Part shown: positions 6,115 through 13,337 of the stretch, piece after piece
How the letters are laid out: each line of letters begins with the position of its first letter
How positions within the stretch are numbered: position 1 is the first letter of the stretch
Origin: Clostridiales bacterium
GTDB lineage: Bacteria; Bacillota; Clostridia; Oscillospirales; Oscillospiraceae
NCBI GenBank assembly: GCA_004557655.1
Contig: SFGJ01000042.1
Location: 1 to 13,988 of the forward strand
DNA: 13,988 nucleotides
Direction: 5' to 3'
Position numbers and translations under genes: made by a program
Notes under the pieces: model-generated
Seen by the model: the letters and a program-made list of their open reading frames with translations, nothing else
Database searches by the model: none
Told to the model about the DNA's origin: nothing

Positions 6115-7657
6115 ATGGCGATTTATCATTTGGAGGCCAAGATGGTCAGCCGTGGAGCCGGGCGCTCCGCCGTGGCTGCTGCGGCCTATCTGAGCTGTTC
6201 CCGGATGCTCAAGCCTTGCCCGTGAATTTGTGGCGGCGCTGCCCATAGAGTTGAGCCGGGAGAAACAAATCCAACTCCTGCAAGATTTCATCAAGGAGCA
6301 GTTTGTGGCAGACGGAATGTGCGCTGATGCTGCTATCCATGACCCGTATCCTCCCGGACACAATCCCCATGCCCATATCCTGCTGACGGTCCGCCCGCTG
6401 GATGAAAAGGGAAAATGGCAGTACAAGACCGAGAAAGAATATCTCTGCGTCAAAGACGGCGAGGAACGGGGCTTTACCGCCGCTGAGTTCAAACAGGCAC
6501 AGGCCGACGGCTGGGAGAAACAGTACCAGTACAAAGTGGGCAAAAAGAAGGTGTATATGGCCCCGTCCGCAGCGCAGGCCCAAGGCTATGAACGGGTGTC
6601 CAAGTATCCCAAAAGTACCAAATATGGCAGACAGAATCCCATCACGGAACGATGGAACAGCGATGAGCAACTTGTTCTGTGGCGGGCTGCCTGGGCGGAT
6701 GTGACAAACCGCCATCTGGAGCGCACCGGGCATGAAGAACGCATCGACCACCGCAGCCATGCTGAGCGTGGTCTGCTGGAGCGGCCCACGGTCCATGAAG
6801 GTGTGGTTGCCAGAGCCATGGAGAAAAAGGGTATTATCTCTGACCGATGTGAACTGAACCGGCAGATCAAGGCAGACAATGCCCTGCTCCGGGAGCTGAG
6901 AGGACAGGTCAAAAAGCTGGCGCAGGCAGTTAAAAATACCATCCCGGCGCTTGCCGAGGCCATGGAGAACCTGCGTAAAAATCTGCTGCTATTCTGCTAT
7001 CAGATGGGGTATCTCCGCAAAGGCAAAGAACGCCTGAACGCTTCGCTGAATACGCTGCGTCCTGCCCTCACACAGTACAATCAGCTTGCAAAAGACATCC
7101 GGAATAAGGCGAAAGAGCGCCGCAGTCTGCTTTCCGAGAAAAAGGCGCTCTCTGCTGTCCATGTGTTCCGGCACCGTGAACTTGCGACTAAGATAACGGC
7201 ACTGACAGAGGATTTGGAGGAACTGCGTTCTGAAAAGAATCTGCTTCTGGCCTCGCTGGCATATACCGAGGAAGATGCCGCCGATAAATTTCCCAAAGAC
7301 ATTGTAGCTATGGAACAGAGCCTAAAACGGTTGGAAGAACAGGAACAGAAATATTCTGCCGAGCTGGACGCTGCCCTGAACGAGTATGCTGGGCTTCGGG
7401 AGCAGGCCCAGGGCTTTGACCTGGTGCAGCTCTACGAAACAAAACAGTCCATCCGCCCCGGCAAGGAGCAGGAAGCGGAGCACCGGGCGCAGGAGGTTTA
7501 CGGCGAGAAGTACAGCCCGCTTTTGATGTTTGACAGCAAAAAGGTGGTTTTCCGGATGTTGAATGAAGATATAGAGCGGCAGGCAGTACGGAGAATGATG
7601 CAGCAGGCACAGAAAGGGCAGCAGACCTCTCGAAAGAAAAATGAGCCGGAAAGATAA
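6115..7657 (+). pseudogene. MobA/MobL-family relaxase, broken near the N terminus
   Basis: Relaxases of this family nick oriT with a tyrosine and start transfer. The gene starts at ATG 6115 after AAAGGATG and encodes MAIYHLEAKMVSRGAGRSAV..., including Tyr25, the position of the catalytic tyrosine in RSF1010 MobA. It stops at TGA 6223-6225 after 36 codons. The conserved continuation LAREFVAALPIELSRE resumes in the +1 frame from about 6215 and stays open to 7657 (about 475 residues). It contains the metal-binding triad in GHNPHAHILL (His codons at 6359, 6368, 6374), the DHRSHAERG segment and a long coiled-coil C terminus. Compared with intact relatives, roughly 40-60 residues are missing between SRM and LAREF, so a frame-breaking deletion near 6208-6214 is the simplest cause. 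Internal starts would yield a protein without the tyrosine. An assembly error is possible. Confidence 0.85.
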
Positions 7658-7658
7658 A

Positions 7659-7691
7659 ATGAGGGGCGCAGGAAAAACCTGCGCCCCTCAT
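7659..7691 (-). terminator. Convergent terminator hairpin
   Basis: A perfect 14-bp stem (ATGAGGGGCGCAGG, 7659-7672, with 7678-7691) has a 5-base loop and starts one base after the relaxase stop. On the minus strand the stem is followed by TTTA, a weak U-tract; on the plus strand no T-run follows. It most likely ends the collagen-like transcript from the right and may also protect the relaxase mRNA 3' end. Confidence 0.6.
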
Positions 7692-7793
7692 GGGAGTAAA
7701 ACGGTAAATGTGCCGTGACTTCTGCTGAACTTGCTGTTTCGTAAATTTATGCAGCTTTTGGAAGTGCCTTTTGGATTTAAGAACGGAGTTGTC

Positions 7794-10604
7794 TTACTTC
7801 CCAATCAGGCTTTTGCGCTTTGTCAGCAGGAAAGCCAGCAGACCAATCAATCCAGCCAGAGAAATACCGGCGGTTCCCATCGAAACATACACAAGGGTTT
7901 TCAGGTTGGAATCATCCGCTGCGGCGGTGGGAACAGCACCGGCGTTGAGTTCGGTGCCATCGGTGAGGGTAACGATCAGCTCGCCGTTTTCATTGATGGA
8001 AACGCCGGAAATACCAACGCCATCCTCGCCCTTTACCTTGCCGAGATTTTTCTCGGTGCCATCGGTGAGGGTGACAATCAGCTCACCATTTTCGTTGAGC
8101 TTGATGTCGGCAATTCCAACGCCGTCCGCGCCGTCTTTACCGTTCGCACCATTCTTGCCGTTGGCTCCGTCTTTACCGTTGATACCATCCTTACCGTCTT
8201 TGCCGTCTGCGCCATTGACACCTGCGGCCTTAATGCCGGTATCGGTGGTTCCAATCCACCAGTTGCCGTTGCTGCCGATATACGGGGTCAGGCCATCCTT
8301 TCCGTCCTCGCCGTCTTTGCCGTCCTGACCGTCTTTACCATCGGAGCCATCGGAACCGTCCGCACCGTCGCTGCCCTCGGCCTTGATGCCGGTGTCAACG
8401 CCGCCGATCCACCAGTTGCCGTTGTCGCCTATGTAGGGGGTATCGCCATCTTCACCGGGATCGCCCTTATCGCCCTTGTCGCCTTTAATGCCTTGCAGGG
8501 CAGACAGGGCAATCAGGTTTTGCCAATCGCTGTCAGCGTCATATTTCCATTGGATGTAGCCGCCCTCAACGCGAAGTTCCACCTGCTTGCCGTCGGCACC
8601 GTCCGAGCCGGTAATATCGGAGAGGTCAACCAAAGGCCGCCATGCGTCATCGCCCTCGCCAACATAGCGCCAAAGGATGCTGCTGCCGTCATTTTTCAGT
8701 TCTACCTCACGGCCATCTTCGCCGTCCTCGCCTTTCAGGTCGGAAAGGGGCATCAGGTTTTTCCAATCGGTATCTGCGCCGGTGGTGTATCGCCACTGAA
8801 TATAGCCATTGGCTACTTGCAGTTCCACTTCTCTGCCGTCTGCACCGTCTGCGCCATCGCCGCCAGTGATTGCATCCAGCGCCACAAGGTCACGCCATGC
8901 GGTGTCTGGCTCGTCTGTGTATTTCCATTGAATTTGACGGGTTTCCTCATTGGTGCGAAGTTCCACCTCGCGGCCATCCTGCCCGCCAGAATCGCCCACC
9001 AGCTGAATGTTGCCCAAATCACGGATGGAAGCCACGCCGTCTTTCACGGTGATTTTCACATTCACTGCTCGGCTGGCAAAGTCGGTGCTTCTATTGTTTT
9101 CCTGCTCCGTATAGAGCCGCAGAGTGTAGTTCCCATCCGAAACGCCGGTCAGGGGGATGTTGACCGTGCCGCTGGCGGCGGCGGTATCGCTCAGTTCGAC
9201 CAGCTTGTTGTAATAGAGAACGTCCGTGCTGTCGTCCGGGGTCAGCACGCAGGAAAGGTACTGATTTTCGCCGGTGTTGGCAGCATAGCCAAAGGAGAGT
9301 GTTTCGCCGGTCTGGGCCGCCTGTGTGGGATCGGCGGTCACGGACAGTTTCAGGCTATCGTCAAAAATGGTATATTTATATACCTCAAGATCGTCAAAGC
9401 CTTCTCCAACAACCAGCGGATAGGGGTTGCCGCCAATCGTTACCCGTTTGACATCTTTTGCAAGGTAGAACGCATCGGAAATGTCCAGATAGAACGCCGG
9501 GCGCACACCATAATACTTGTTTTGGGTATCACTCACCACTTTTCCGTCTGTTCCCTGCACAGCATATACGAAAGAAAAACCCCCAGCGTTGTTTGTCGTA
9601 CGCAGCCAGTAACGCCCGACAGACGACACATCGTCATAGAGTTCACTCTTGAGGATTTCAGCGTCGGTTCTGTCCGCTTCGTCTTTGGACAGAGGCCAGA
9701 ACGGCTGATCATGCGCCGTTTGGCCGTTGATGCCGTCCGCAGAAGTGAGGGTGCGGGGAACGATGAGGGAACTTTCCTTGCCGGCCAAATTCAGATACTT
9801 GCTGCCGAAAACCGCCATCTCTTCCTGCAGAAAACTTTTCAGATAGCTTGATGCAGAAGTATACGCCGAAACGGGCTGGGCGCCCAGTTTTTCCCACGGA
9901 TTTTCAAACAGGGTGACGGTGTTCTCCGGGCCGGGCACCGAGCCTTTTTCCCCCTGACCCACGACATACCACCATTGACCGCCGAAGGCCACCTGGATTC
10001 CCTCAACCTTTTCCGGCAGCGCCTCGGCTTTCACATACAGGGCGGGGCGGACGGCGTAGGTATTGGTGACTGGGCTCGCGTAACACACAGTATAATACTC
10101 AGTCCCTGCTGAGTTATAGGCATAGTTTTCTCTGGTCCAATAATCAACCGGGAACACCCGCAGGCTTTGATCTATGCTGTTCCATTCCGCTTCGCTGACA
10201 GGCCACAAAAGCTGGCCTGTGGGGGAATCGCCCGCAATGTCGTCCAGTGTGTCACGGGCGGCGATGTTGGCCCTGTCCTCGGCGGAAAATCCGTTTGCGA
10301 CTTCCTCCATCTTTTTTTGCAGGTCGCTGTCCTTATAGTAATTCGCTGTACTGTCCGTATCTTCGGCTCCCGCCCGGAACGCGGTAGAGCCGAAGTTATT
10401 GTTTTTCGCAAACAGAGTGTAGCAGCCCGCCGGGGCGGTGACGCCCTCACTTTCGGTGCCAATGATGTACCAGTCATACCCGGCAAAGGTCACGATGTCG
10501 CCAATATTGTGGTCGCTGGCGGCAAAAGCCGTGGTGCCCATGCCCGGCACCAGCCCCACCAGCAGGCACAGGCAGAGCAGCGCGGCTAAAAATCGTTTTT
10601 TCAT
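7794..10604 (-). CDS. Collagen-like surface protein with DUF6273-type domains and TM anchor
   Basis: This 936-residue modular surface protein opens with a signal peptide (MKKRFLAALLCLCLLVGLVPG..., cleavage near AFA-AS). Two DUF6273-like domains follow (GDIVTFAGYDWYIIG...YAVRPALYV and a second copy ending YYGVRPAFYLDI). An Ig-like region comes next (about 405-500), then four repeats of about 40 residues of the form G-R-E-V-E-L...IQW+Y...W..L..L, separated by collagen-type Gly-X-Y stretches. Two TPYIG(D/S)NGNWWIG modules with long GKDG-type runs and two NENGELIVTLTDGTE modules follow. The C terminus is a hydrophobic segment with KRKSLIGK tail, and no LPXTG motif is visible. The start is MKKRF after GAGGG; an upstream ATG at 10628 has a poorer site. 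It lies 24 bases after the VapA-like gene, so they are co-transcribed. It probably forms a stalk on the cell surface; the ligand is unknown. Confidence 0.9.
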   Translation of the reverse strand: MKKRFLAALLCLCLLVGLVPGMGTTAFAASDHNIGDIVTFAGYDWYIIGTESEGVTAPAGCYTLFAKNNNFGSTAFRAGAEDTDSTANYYKDSDLQKKMEEVANGFSAEDRANIAARDTLDDIAGDSPTGQLLWPVSEAEWNSIDQSLRVFPVDYWTRENYAYNSAGTEYYTVCYASPVTNTYAVRPALYVKAEALPEKVEGIQVAFGGQWWYVVGQGEKGSVPGPENTVTLFENPWEKLGAQPVSAYTSASSYLKSFLQEEMAVFGSKYLNLAGKESSLIVPRTLTSADGINGQTAHDQPFWPLSKDEADRTDAEILKSELYDDVSSVGRYWLRTTNNAGGFSFVYAVQGTDGKVVSDTQNKYYGVRPAFYLDISDAFYLAKDVKRVTIGGNPYPLVVGEGFDDLEVYKYTIFDDSLKLSVTADPTQAAQTGETLSFGYAANTGENQYLSCVLTPDDSTDVLYYNKLVELSDTAAASGTVNIPLTGVSDGNYTLRLYTEQENNRSTDFASRAVNVKITVKDGVASIRDLGNIQLVGDSGGQDGREVELRTNEETRQIQWKYTDEPDTAWRDLVALDAITGGDGADGADGREVELQVANGYIQWRYTTGADTDWKNLMPLSDLKGEDGEDGREVELKNDGSSILWRYVGEGDDAWRPLVDLSDITGSDGADGKQVELRVEGGYIQWKYDADSDWQNLIALSALQGIKGDKGDKGDPGEDGDTPYIGDNGNWWIGGVDTGIKAEGSDGADGSDGSDGKDGQDGKDGEDGKDGLTPYIGSNGNWWIGTTDTGIKAAGVNGADGKDGKDGINGKDGANGKNGANGKDGADGVGIADIKLNENGELIVTLTDGTEKNLGKVKGEDGVGISGVSINENGELIVTLTDGTELNAGAVPTAAADDSNLKTLVYVSMGTAGISLAGLIGLLAFLLTKRKSLIGK

Positions 10605-10628
10605 AATGTTAAGTCCCTCATATTTCAT

Positions 10629-11072
10629 TTATTTCCAGCTCCCTGTACCACCGCCAATACCGCCGGTCGGAGTGGAAACCGCCCCCGCCTGATAGTGTCC
10701 CAGCAGACGGGAACTCTTATCAAAGAACAGGACGCTTGTATATACCGGGGTAACCGTAAACTGAAAGCTGTCCGTATCACGGTACAATCTTTCCAGATCA
10801 CTTGTATAAAGGTCTCCAATCAAAGCCTGTGCGCCGGGCAAACCACCGCCGCCGCCATTTCCGGTGAACTGTTTTTTCACATCGCCATAGCCGCCAACCG
10901 TCACACGGAAATAGAAAACCGCACAGATCAAAGACCCCTGTGTGTGGTACTTGTTTTCGGTGCATTTGATTTCCTGCACCATCTGATCCAGTTTCTCGTC
11001 CTCAAGTTTTCCTTTGAAGTTGTTGTAAAAATCCTGTGCAATCTGTTCGTTCAGTTTTTTGCTTTCACTCAT
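10629..11072 (-). CDS. VapA/VapB-family virulence-associated protein homologue
   Basis: This 147-residue protein has a C-terminal two-thirds that closely resembles Rhodococcus equi VapA as I remember it. Shared features include SLICAVFYFRV against VISAVVYQRF, LPGA, YTSDLERLYRDTDSFQF against FTSDLQRLYKDTVSFQY, FFD...LLGH and AVSTPTGGIGGGTGSW against GVSTVVGVGGGSGSW. Vap proteins form compact eight-stranded beta barrels and, in R. equi, are secreted plasmid-encoded factors for survival in macrophages. Here the start is fixed by AAGGAG before ATG 11072. The N terminus (MSESKKLNEQIAQDFYNNF) is a charged helix with no signal peptide, so export would need another route or the protein is cytoplasmic. 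A Gly-rich insert (TGNGGGGGLPGA) replaces the VapA loop. It is in an operon with the collagen-like gene. The homology is strong, the role here unknown. Confidence 0.85.
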   Translation of the reverse strand: MSESKKLNEQIAQDFYNNFKGKLEDEKLDQMVQEIKCTENKYHTQGSLICAVFYFRVTVGGYGDVKKQFTGNGGGGGLPGAQALIGDLYTSDLERLYRDTDSFQFTVTPVYTSVLFFDKSSRLLGHYQAGAVSTPTGGIGGGTGSWK

Positions 11073-11090
11073 ATCAAATTCTCCTTTCTC

Positions 11091-11150
11091 GGCGCAGCGC
11101 GCCATCATGGTGACCGTGTTTGCTCCGGCGCTATTGCCCGCTGCCGGAGC
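11091..11150 (-). other. Two hairpins between the cysteine-rich and VapA-like genes
   Basis: GCTCCGGC (11122-11129) pairs perfectly with GCCGGAGC (11143-11150) around the stop codon of the cysteine-rich gene. GGCGC (11091-11095) pairs with GCGCC (11099-11103) just before the VapA-like SD. No T-tract follows either, so they are more likely mRNA processing or stability elements, or a partial block, than terminators. Confidence 0.5.
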
Positions 11151-11427
11151 GCATTTTTTCGTTGCGGCAGACCCCCAGCAGAGAGCCGGGGAACTGGTGG
11201 TAATGACGGCAGGAGCCGCAGTCCACGCTGGCCGGGTCATCGTCCACCATGTCCGCATAGGGGCAGGCGTCCTCAAAAGTCAAAAGAACAGGACGGCCTG
11301 ACGGGGTATGACCGGACTGTTTGCAGTAGTCCTCGTAGTCCTCCACCTCTCTTTGGAGATGGTCGTCCCAAAATACGGGGACTTCAATCACTTCGCCCTC
11401 AAATTCATACCGATTGTACTGCTCCAT
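11131..11427 (-). CDS. Small cysteine-rich protein of unknown function
   Basis: This 98-residue protein starts at ATG 11427 after GGAGG and ends with TAG at 11131. An acidic N-terminal half (MEQYNRYEFEGEVIEVPVFW...) is followed by CPYADMVDD...CGSCRHYHQFPG...VCRNEK. These four cysteines are spaced as a likely zinc- or iron-sulfur-binding site (C, then CxxC, then C). I do not recognise the family. It is the first gene of the three-gene minus-strand operon, 58 bases before the VapA-like gene. There is no signal peptide, so it acts in the cytoplasm. Regulation or assembly of the downstream products is possible but not shown. An earlier in-frame start at 11472 lacks a good SD. Confidence 0.75.
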   Translation of the reverse strand: MEQYNRYEFEGEVIEVPVFWDDHLQREVEDYEDYCKQSGHTPSGRPVLLTFEDACPYADMVDDDPASVDCGSCRHYHQFPGSLLGVCRNEKMRSGSGQ

Positions 11428-11606
11428 CACACAGCCTCCTTCCCATTGGTTTCGGTGTTTTGGTATCATCAAGCCTCTGGAATGAAAACGCCGGTGAGGG
11501 TGTGGCGCATTTGCGCCTTTATCTGTTTTTTATAACCGCCATACAAAGTCCGATGGCTGCACAACTACGGACACCCCCTTTCCGGTAATCGCGGGGATTT
11601 CCAAAC
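11428..11606 (-). other. Untranslated leader of the cysteine-rich/VapA-like/collagen-like operon
   Basis: No gene is supported here. The stretch lies between the leader terminator and the first operon gene. It includes a short hairpin (GGCGCA, 11504-11509, with TGCGCC, 11512-11517) and a TATAAA (minus strand, 11529-11534) with no acceptable -35 at 16-18 bases. A clear second promoter is not visible, so the operon appears to depend on the upstream promoter and on passage through the terminator. Confidence 0.4.
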
Positions 11607-11656
11607 AAAAAAAGGACGCACCACGCCCACAGAAAACCTGTGGACGCAGCACGTCC
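11607..11656 (-). terminator. Leader terminator / possible attenuator
   Basis: On the minus strand 11656-11638 pairs with 11632-11614 over all 19 positions, with a GTTTT loop, and is followed by seven T (11613-11607). Five of the 19 pairs are G-U or U-G wobbles that only work in the minus-strand RNA; on the plus strand they would be A-C mismatches, so the orientation is clear. It lies about 180 bases upstream of the operon's first ATG and about 135 bases downstream of the repeat-associated promoter. It would therefore stop transcripts before the genes unless overridden. Confidence 0.85.
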
Positions 11657-11694
11657 TTTTGTATGGCAATATGAAATTCAGGGCAGGAAAAACG

Positions 11695-11797
<103 letters not shown>

Positions 11798-11825
11798 ATT
11801 ATGGGGGTTAAATCCCATTTGTCAA
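11798..11825 (-). promoter_or_regulatory. Sigma-70-type promoter upstream of the repeat tract
   Basis: On the minus strand TTGACA (11825-11820, perfect -35) is followed after 16 bases by CATAAT (11803-11798, five of six). The start site would fall near 11791, inside the first repeat units. An 18-base spacing to TAATTA is an alternative. It directs transcription through the repeats and terminator toward the cysteine-rich, VapA-like and collagen-like genes. Confidence 0.75.
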
Positions 11826-11950
11826 GACCTTTTCTGTAAACTTTCATTTTTCTCCCCGCCCTTTGCCTGTAAGCATCGCCGCCTTCATGTTATTGTGTTC
11901 GGAAATTAACACAGCTTCATTTATACTACAAAAAAACAGGTTTGCCTATT

Positions 11951-12016
11951 ACCCGTTTGGCCCCCCAAAACGGGTGCCCCCCGGAGGGAAAAAGCCGTGG
12001 TTTTTTCCCTCCGGGG
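11951..12016 (-). terminator. Tandem hairpins after the LuxR-type gene
   Basis: Beginning three bases past the regulator's stop, a perfect 15-bp stem (11979-11993 with 12002-12016, loop of 8) is followed by an 8-bp stem (11951-11958 with 11968-11975). A run of seven T on the minus strand (11936-11930) comes 14 bases after the second stem, further away than usual. It probably ends the regulator transcript. The rest of the gap to the promoter at 11825 shows nothing else. Confidence 0.55.
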
Positions 12017-12018
12017 CA

Positions 12019-13242
12019 TCATTGCAGCATATATTTTTTGAGGTCTTTCCGGTTCTTGATACCCAATTTCCGCATGGCTTCAAAGATGTGCTTTTTGACC
12101 GTATTTGCCGAAATATCAAGGTGTTCCGCGATTTCCTGGGTCGTCCAGTTACGGGCTGCCAGCATCGCAATCGCAAACTCGGTGGTGGTCAAATCGTCCG
12201 CCACATCATGCCCGGTGACCGGGTTATGAACTCTACGCCAGCCGGAAGAGAAACGATAGGTAATGTCGATAATTCTTTTGAAATCTTCCGGCCATTTTGG
12301 TTTGATGGCCGCCTCCAGCATGGCCCCCAAAAGTCCGTGGTGTTCCCCAAAGCCCTCGATCAGATCGTCCGGGCGTGCAACCTCCCATGCCGTCAGAAGA
12401 TGCGCCTGAGCGCGGTCGGTCTGCTTCATGCTCATGTAGTCCATCACCGCCACCAGATGCAGGTAGATGGCGGAAATGGGATAAGCGGATGCGCCCATGG
12501 CAAGGGCAGCCTCGACGATCCCGGCGCTGTGGCTGTATTCCTCTTTCAAGTAGAGATAGTGCGCCTGCACATACAGCGCAAAGGCTCGCACACCAGGCGG
12601 CAGCAGCGGCAGAAAATCTTCTGCGGGAGGCATTTCCTCCGGCAGCGGCAGGTGCAGCAGCACCGCCGCCCCAAACGCAACAAAGGCTTCCATAGCACGA
12701 ACCGGCGAGGCGGTTTGCCCATCCGCAGCCAATGTGCTTTTAATCTCGTCCAGTGCATATCGGGCATGGTCAATCCGTCCCATGGTCAGGCAGGAATATG
12801 CAAAAATCCAGCAGGCAGAAAGACGGATGCCGCTGTCAGCCGCCGTAAGATAAACCTCGGTTTCCTGCATGGCTTTTTCCGCCTGTCCGCTGAAATAGTG
12901 ATACTCCGCCAGAGCGATGTCCCTTTTCGGTCCGGCTTTCATTTTTTGAATCGTCTGCATACAGCGCCCCGGCTCAAAGGGCGTGTTAATCAGGGGCATA
13001 AAGCCGGGGAACAGCTCCGGCGCTTTTTTCGGCTTTGGGGGAGCCGCCTGTTTTTTCTGCTTGCGGGGATCGCCGGGTTTCTCCGCACTTTCCGGGATAG
13101 CCCACGAAGTGCCAAACCGTTCCGCACCGGGGATGCGCCCCTCGGAGCAGTATTGGTTGATCCGGCGCTCGGACACACCCCATTTTTCAGCCGCCACACC
13201 TCCTGTATGGAAATCGTTTGTGTTTGGTAAATGTATGACCAT
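12019..13242 (-). CDS. LuxR-type transcriptional regulator with N-terminal HTH
   Basis: This 407-residue regulator has two DNA-binding parts. Residues about 13-55 (TGGVAAEKWGVSERRINQYC... then IPGAERFGTSWAIPE) form a MerR/excisionase-like helix-turn-helix. The last 57 residues (LTTTEFAIAMLAARNWTTQE... then ISANTVKKHIFEAMRKLGIK) are a classic LuxR/GerE helix-turn-helix. A proline/lysine-rich linker follows the first HTH. Residues about 85-300 are helical hairpins resembling TPR-like sensor regions. It has no receiver or membrane segment, so it is a cytoplasmic one-component regulator. ATG 13242 lies only four bases after a TATAAT with no SD, so translation is probably leaderless. An internal GTG near AGGAGG is too close to that SD. 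It lies upstream of, and on the same strand as, the surface-protein operon, which it probably controls. Confidence 0.88.
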   Translation of the reverse strand: MVIHLPNTNDFHTGGVAAEKWGVSERRINQYCSEGRIPGAERFGTSWAIPESAEKPGDPRKQKKQAAPPKPKKAPELFPGFMPLINTPFEPGRCMQTIQKMKAGPKRDIALAEYHYFSGQAEKAMQETEVYLTAADSGIRLSACWIFAYSCLTMGRIDHARYALDEIKSTLAADGQTASPVRAMEAFVAFGAAVLLHLPLPEEMPPAEDFLPLLPPGVRAFALYVQAHYLYLKEEYSHSAGIVEAALAMGASAYPISAIYLHLVAVMDYMSMKQTDRAQAHLLTAWEVARPDDLIEGFGEHHGLLGAMLEAAIKPKWPEDFKRIIDITYRFSSGWRRVHNPVTGHDVADDLTTTEFAIAMLAARNWTTQEIAEHLDISANTVKKHIFEAMRKLGIKNRKDLKKYMLQ

Positions 13243-13246
13243 TTTT

Positions 13247-13275
13247 ATTATATACGATTACTCGTAGAGTTTCAA
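13247..13275 (-). promoter_or_regulatory. Promoter of the LuxR-type regulator (leaderless)
   Basis: On the minus strand TTGAAA (13275-13270) is followed after exactly 17 bases by a perfect TATAAT (13252-13247). Only AAAA separates the -10 box from the ATG, so transcription would begin at or within the start codon. Confidence 0.8.
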
Positions 13276-13337
13276 TGTTTTCGATACTCTGGCATCCTAT
13301 ATGTAGGCACAAATATTGCTGCAAGACAGATTCAAAC

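Larger units (their letters stand above)
694..7657 (+). mobile_element. Integrative/mobilizable element backbone
   Basis: One co-directional run carries tnpW, a large serine recombinase, a CHC2 zinc-finger protein, an SF3 helicase/primase, DUF6471-like and DUF3847-like small proteins, a hairpin array and a MobA/MobL relaxase. These are the integration, replication and mobilization modules of Clostridial integrative elements. No type IV secretion gene is in the window. Neither boundary is proven: the left end may lie in 432-693, and the right end is unknown because the minus-strand cargo cassette and a second recombinase follow. Confidence 0.6.

Noticed and set aside
5627..6193. Plus-strand frame across the hairpin array
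   Set aside because: It overlaps DUF3847, a terminator and the hairpins, and the start of the relaxase. The composition reflects inverted repeats, not a protein.
7794..7900. LPXTG sorting signal at the end of the collagen-like protein
   Set aside because: The C terminus has a hydrophobic segment and basic tail, but no LPXTG-like motif precedes it.
7731..9851. Long plus-strand open frame (706 codons)
   Set aside because: It lies antisense to the collagen-like gene. It arises from the biased Gly/Asp repeat codons, has no SD and gives low-complexity hydrophobic protein with no domain.
11863..13230. Plus-strand open frame (455 codons)
   Set aside because: It is antisense to the LuxR-type regulator, whose domains are clear. 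This frame has no recognisable motif and no SD.
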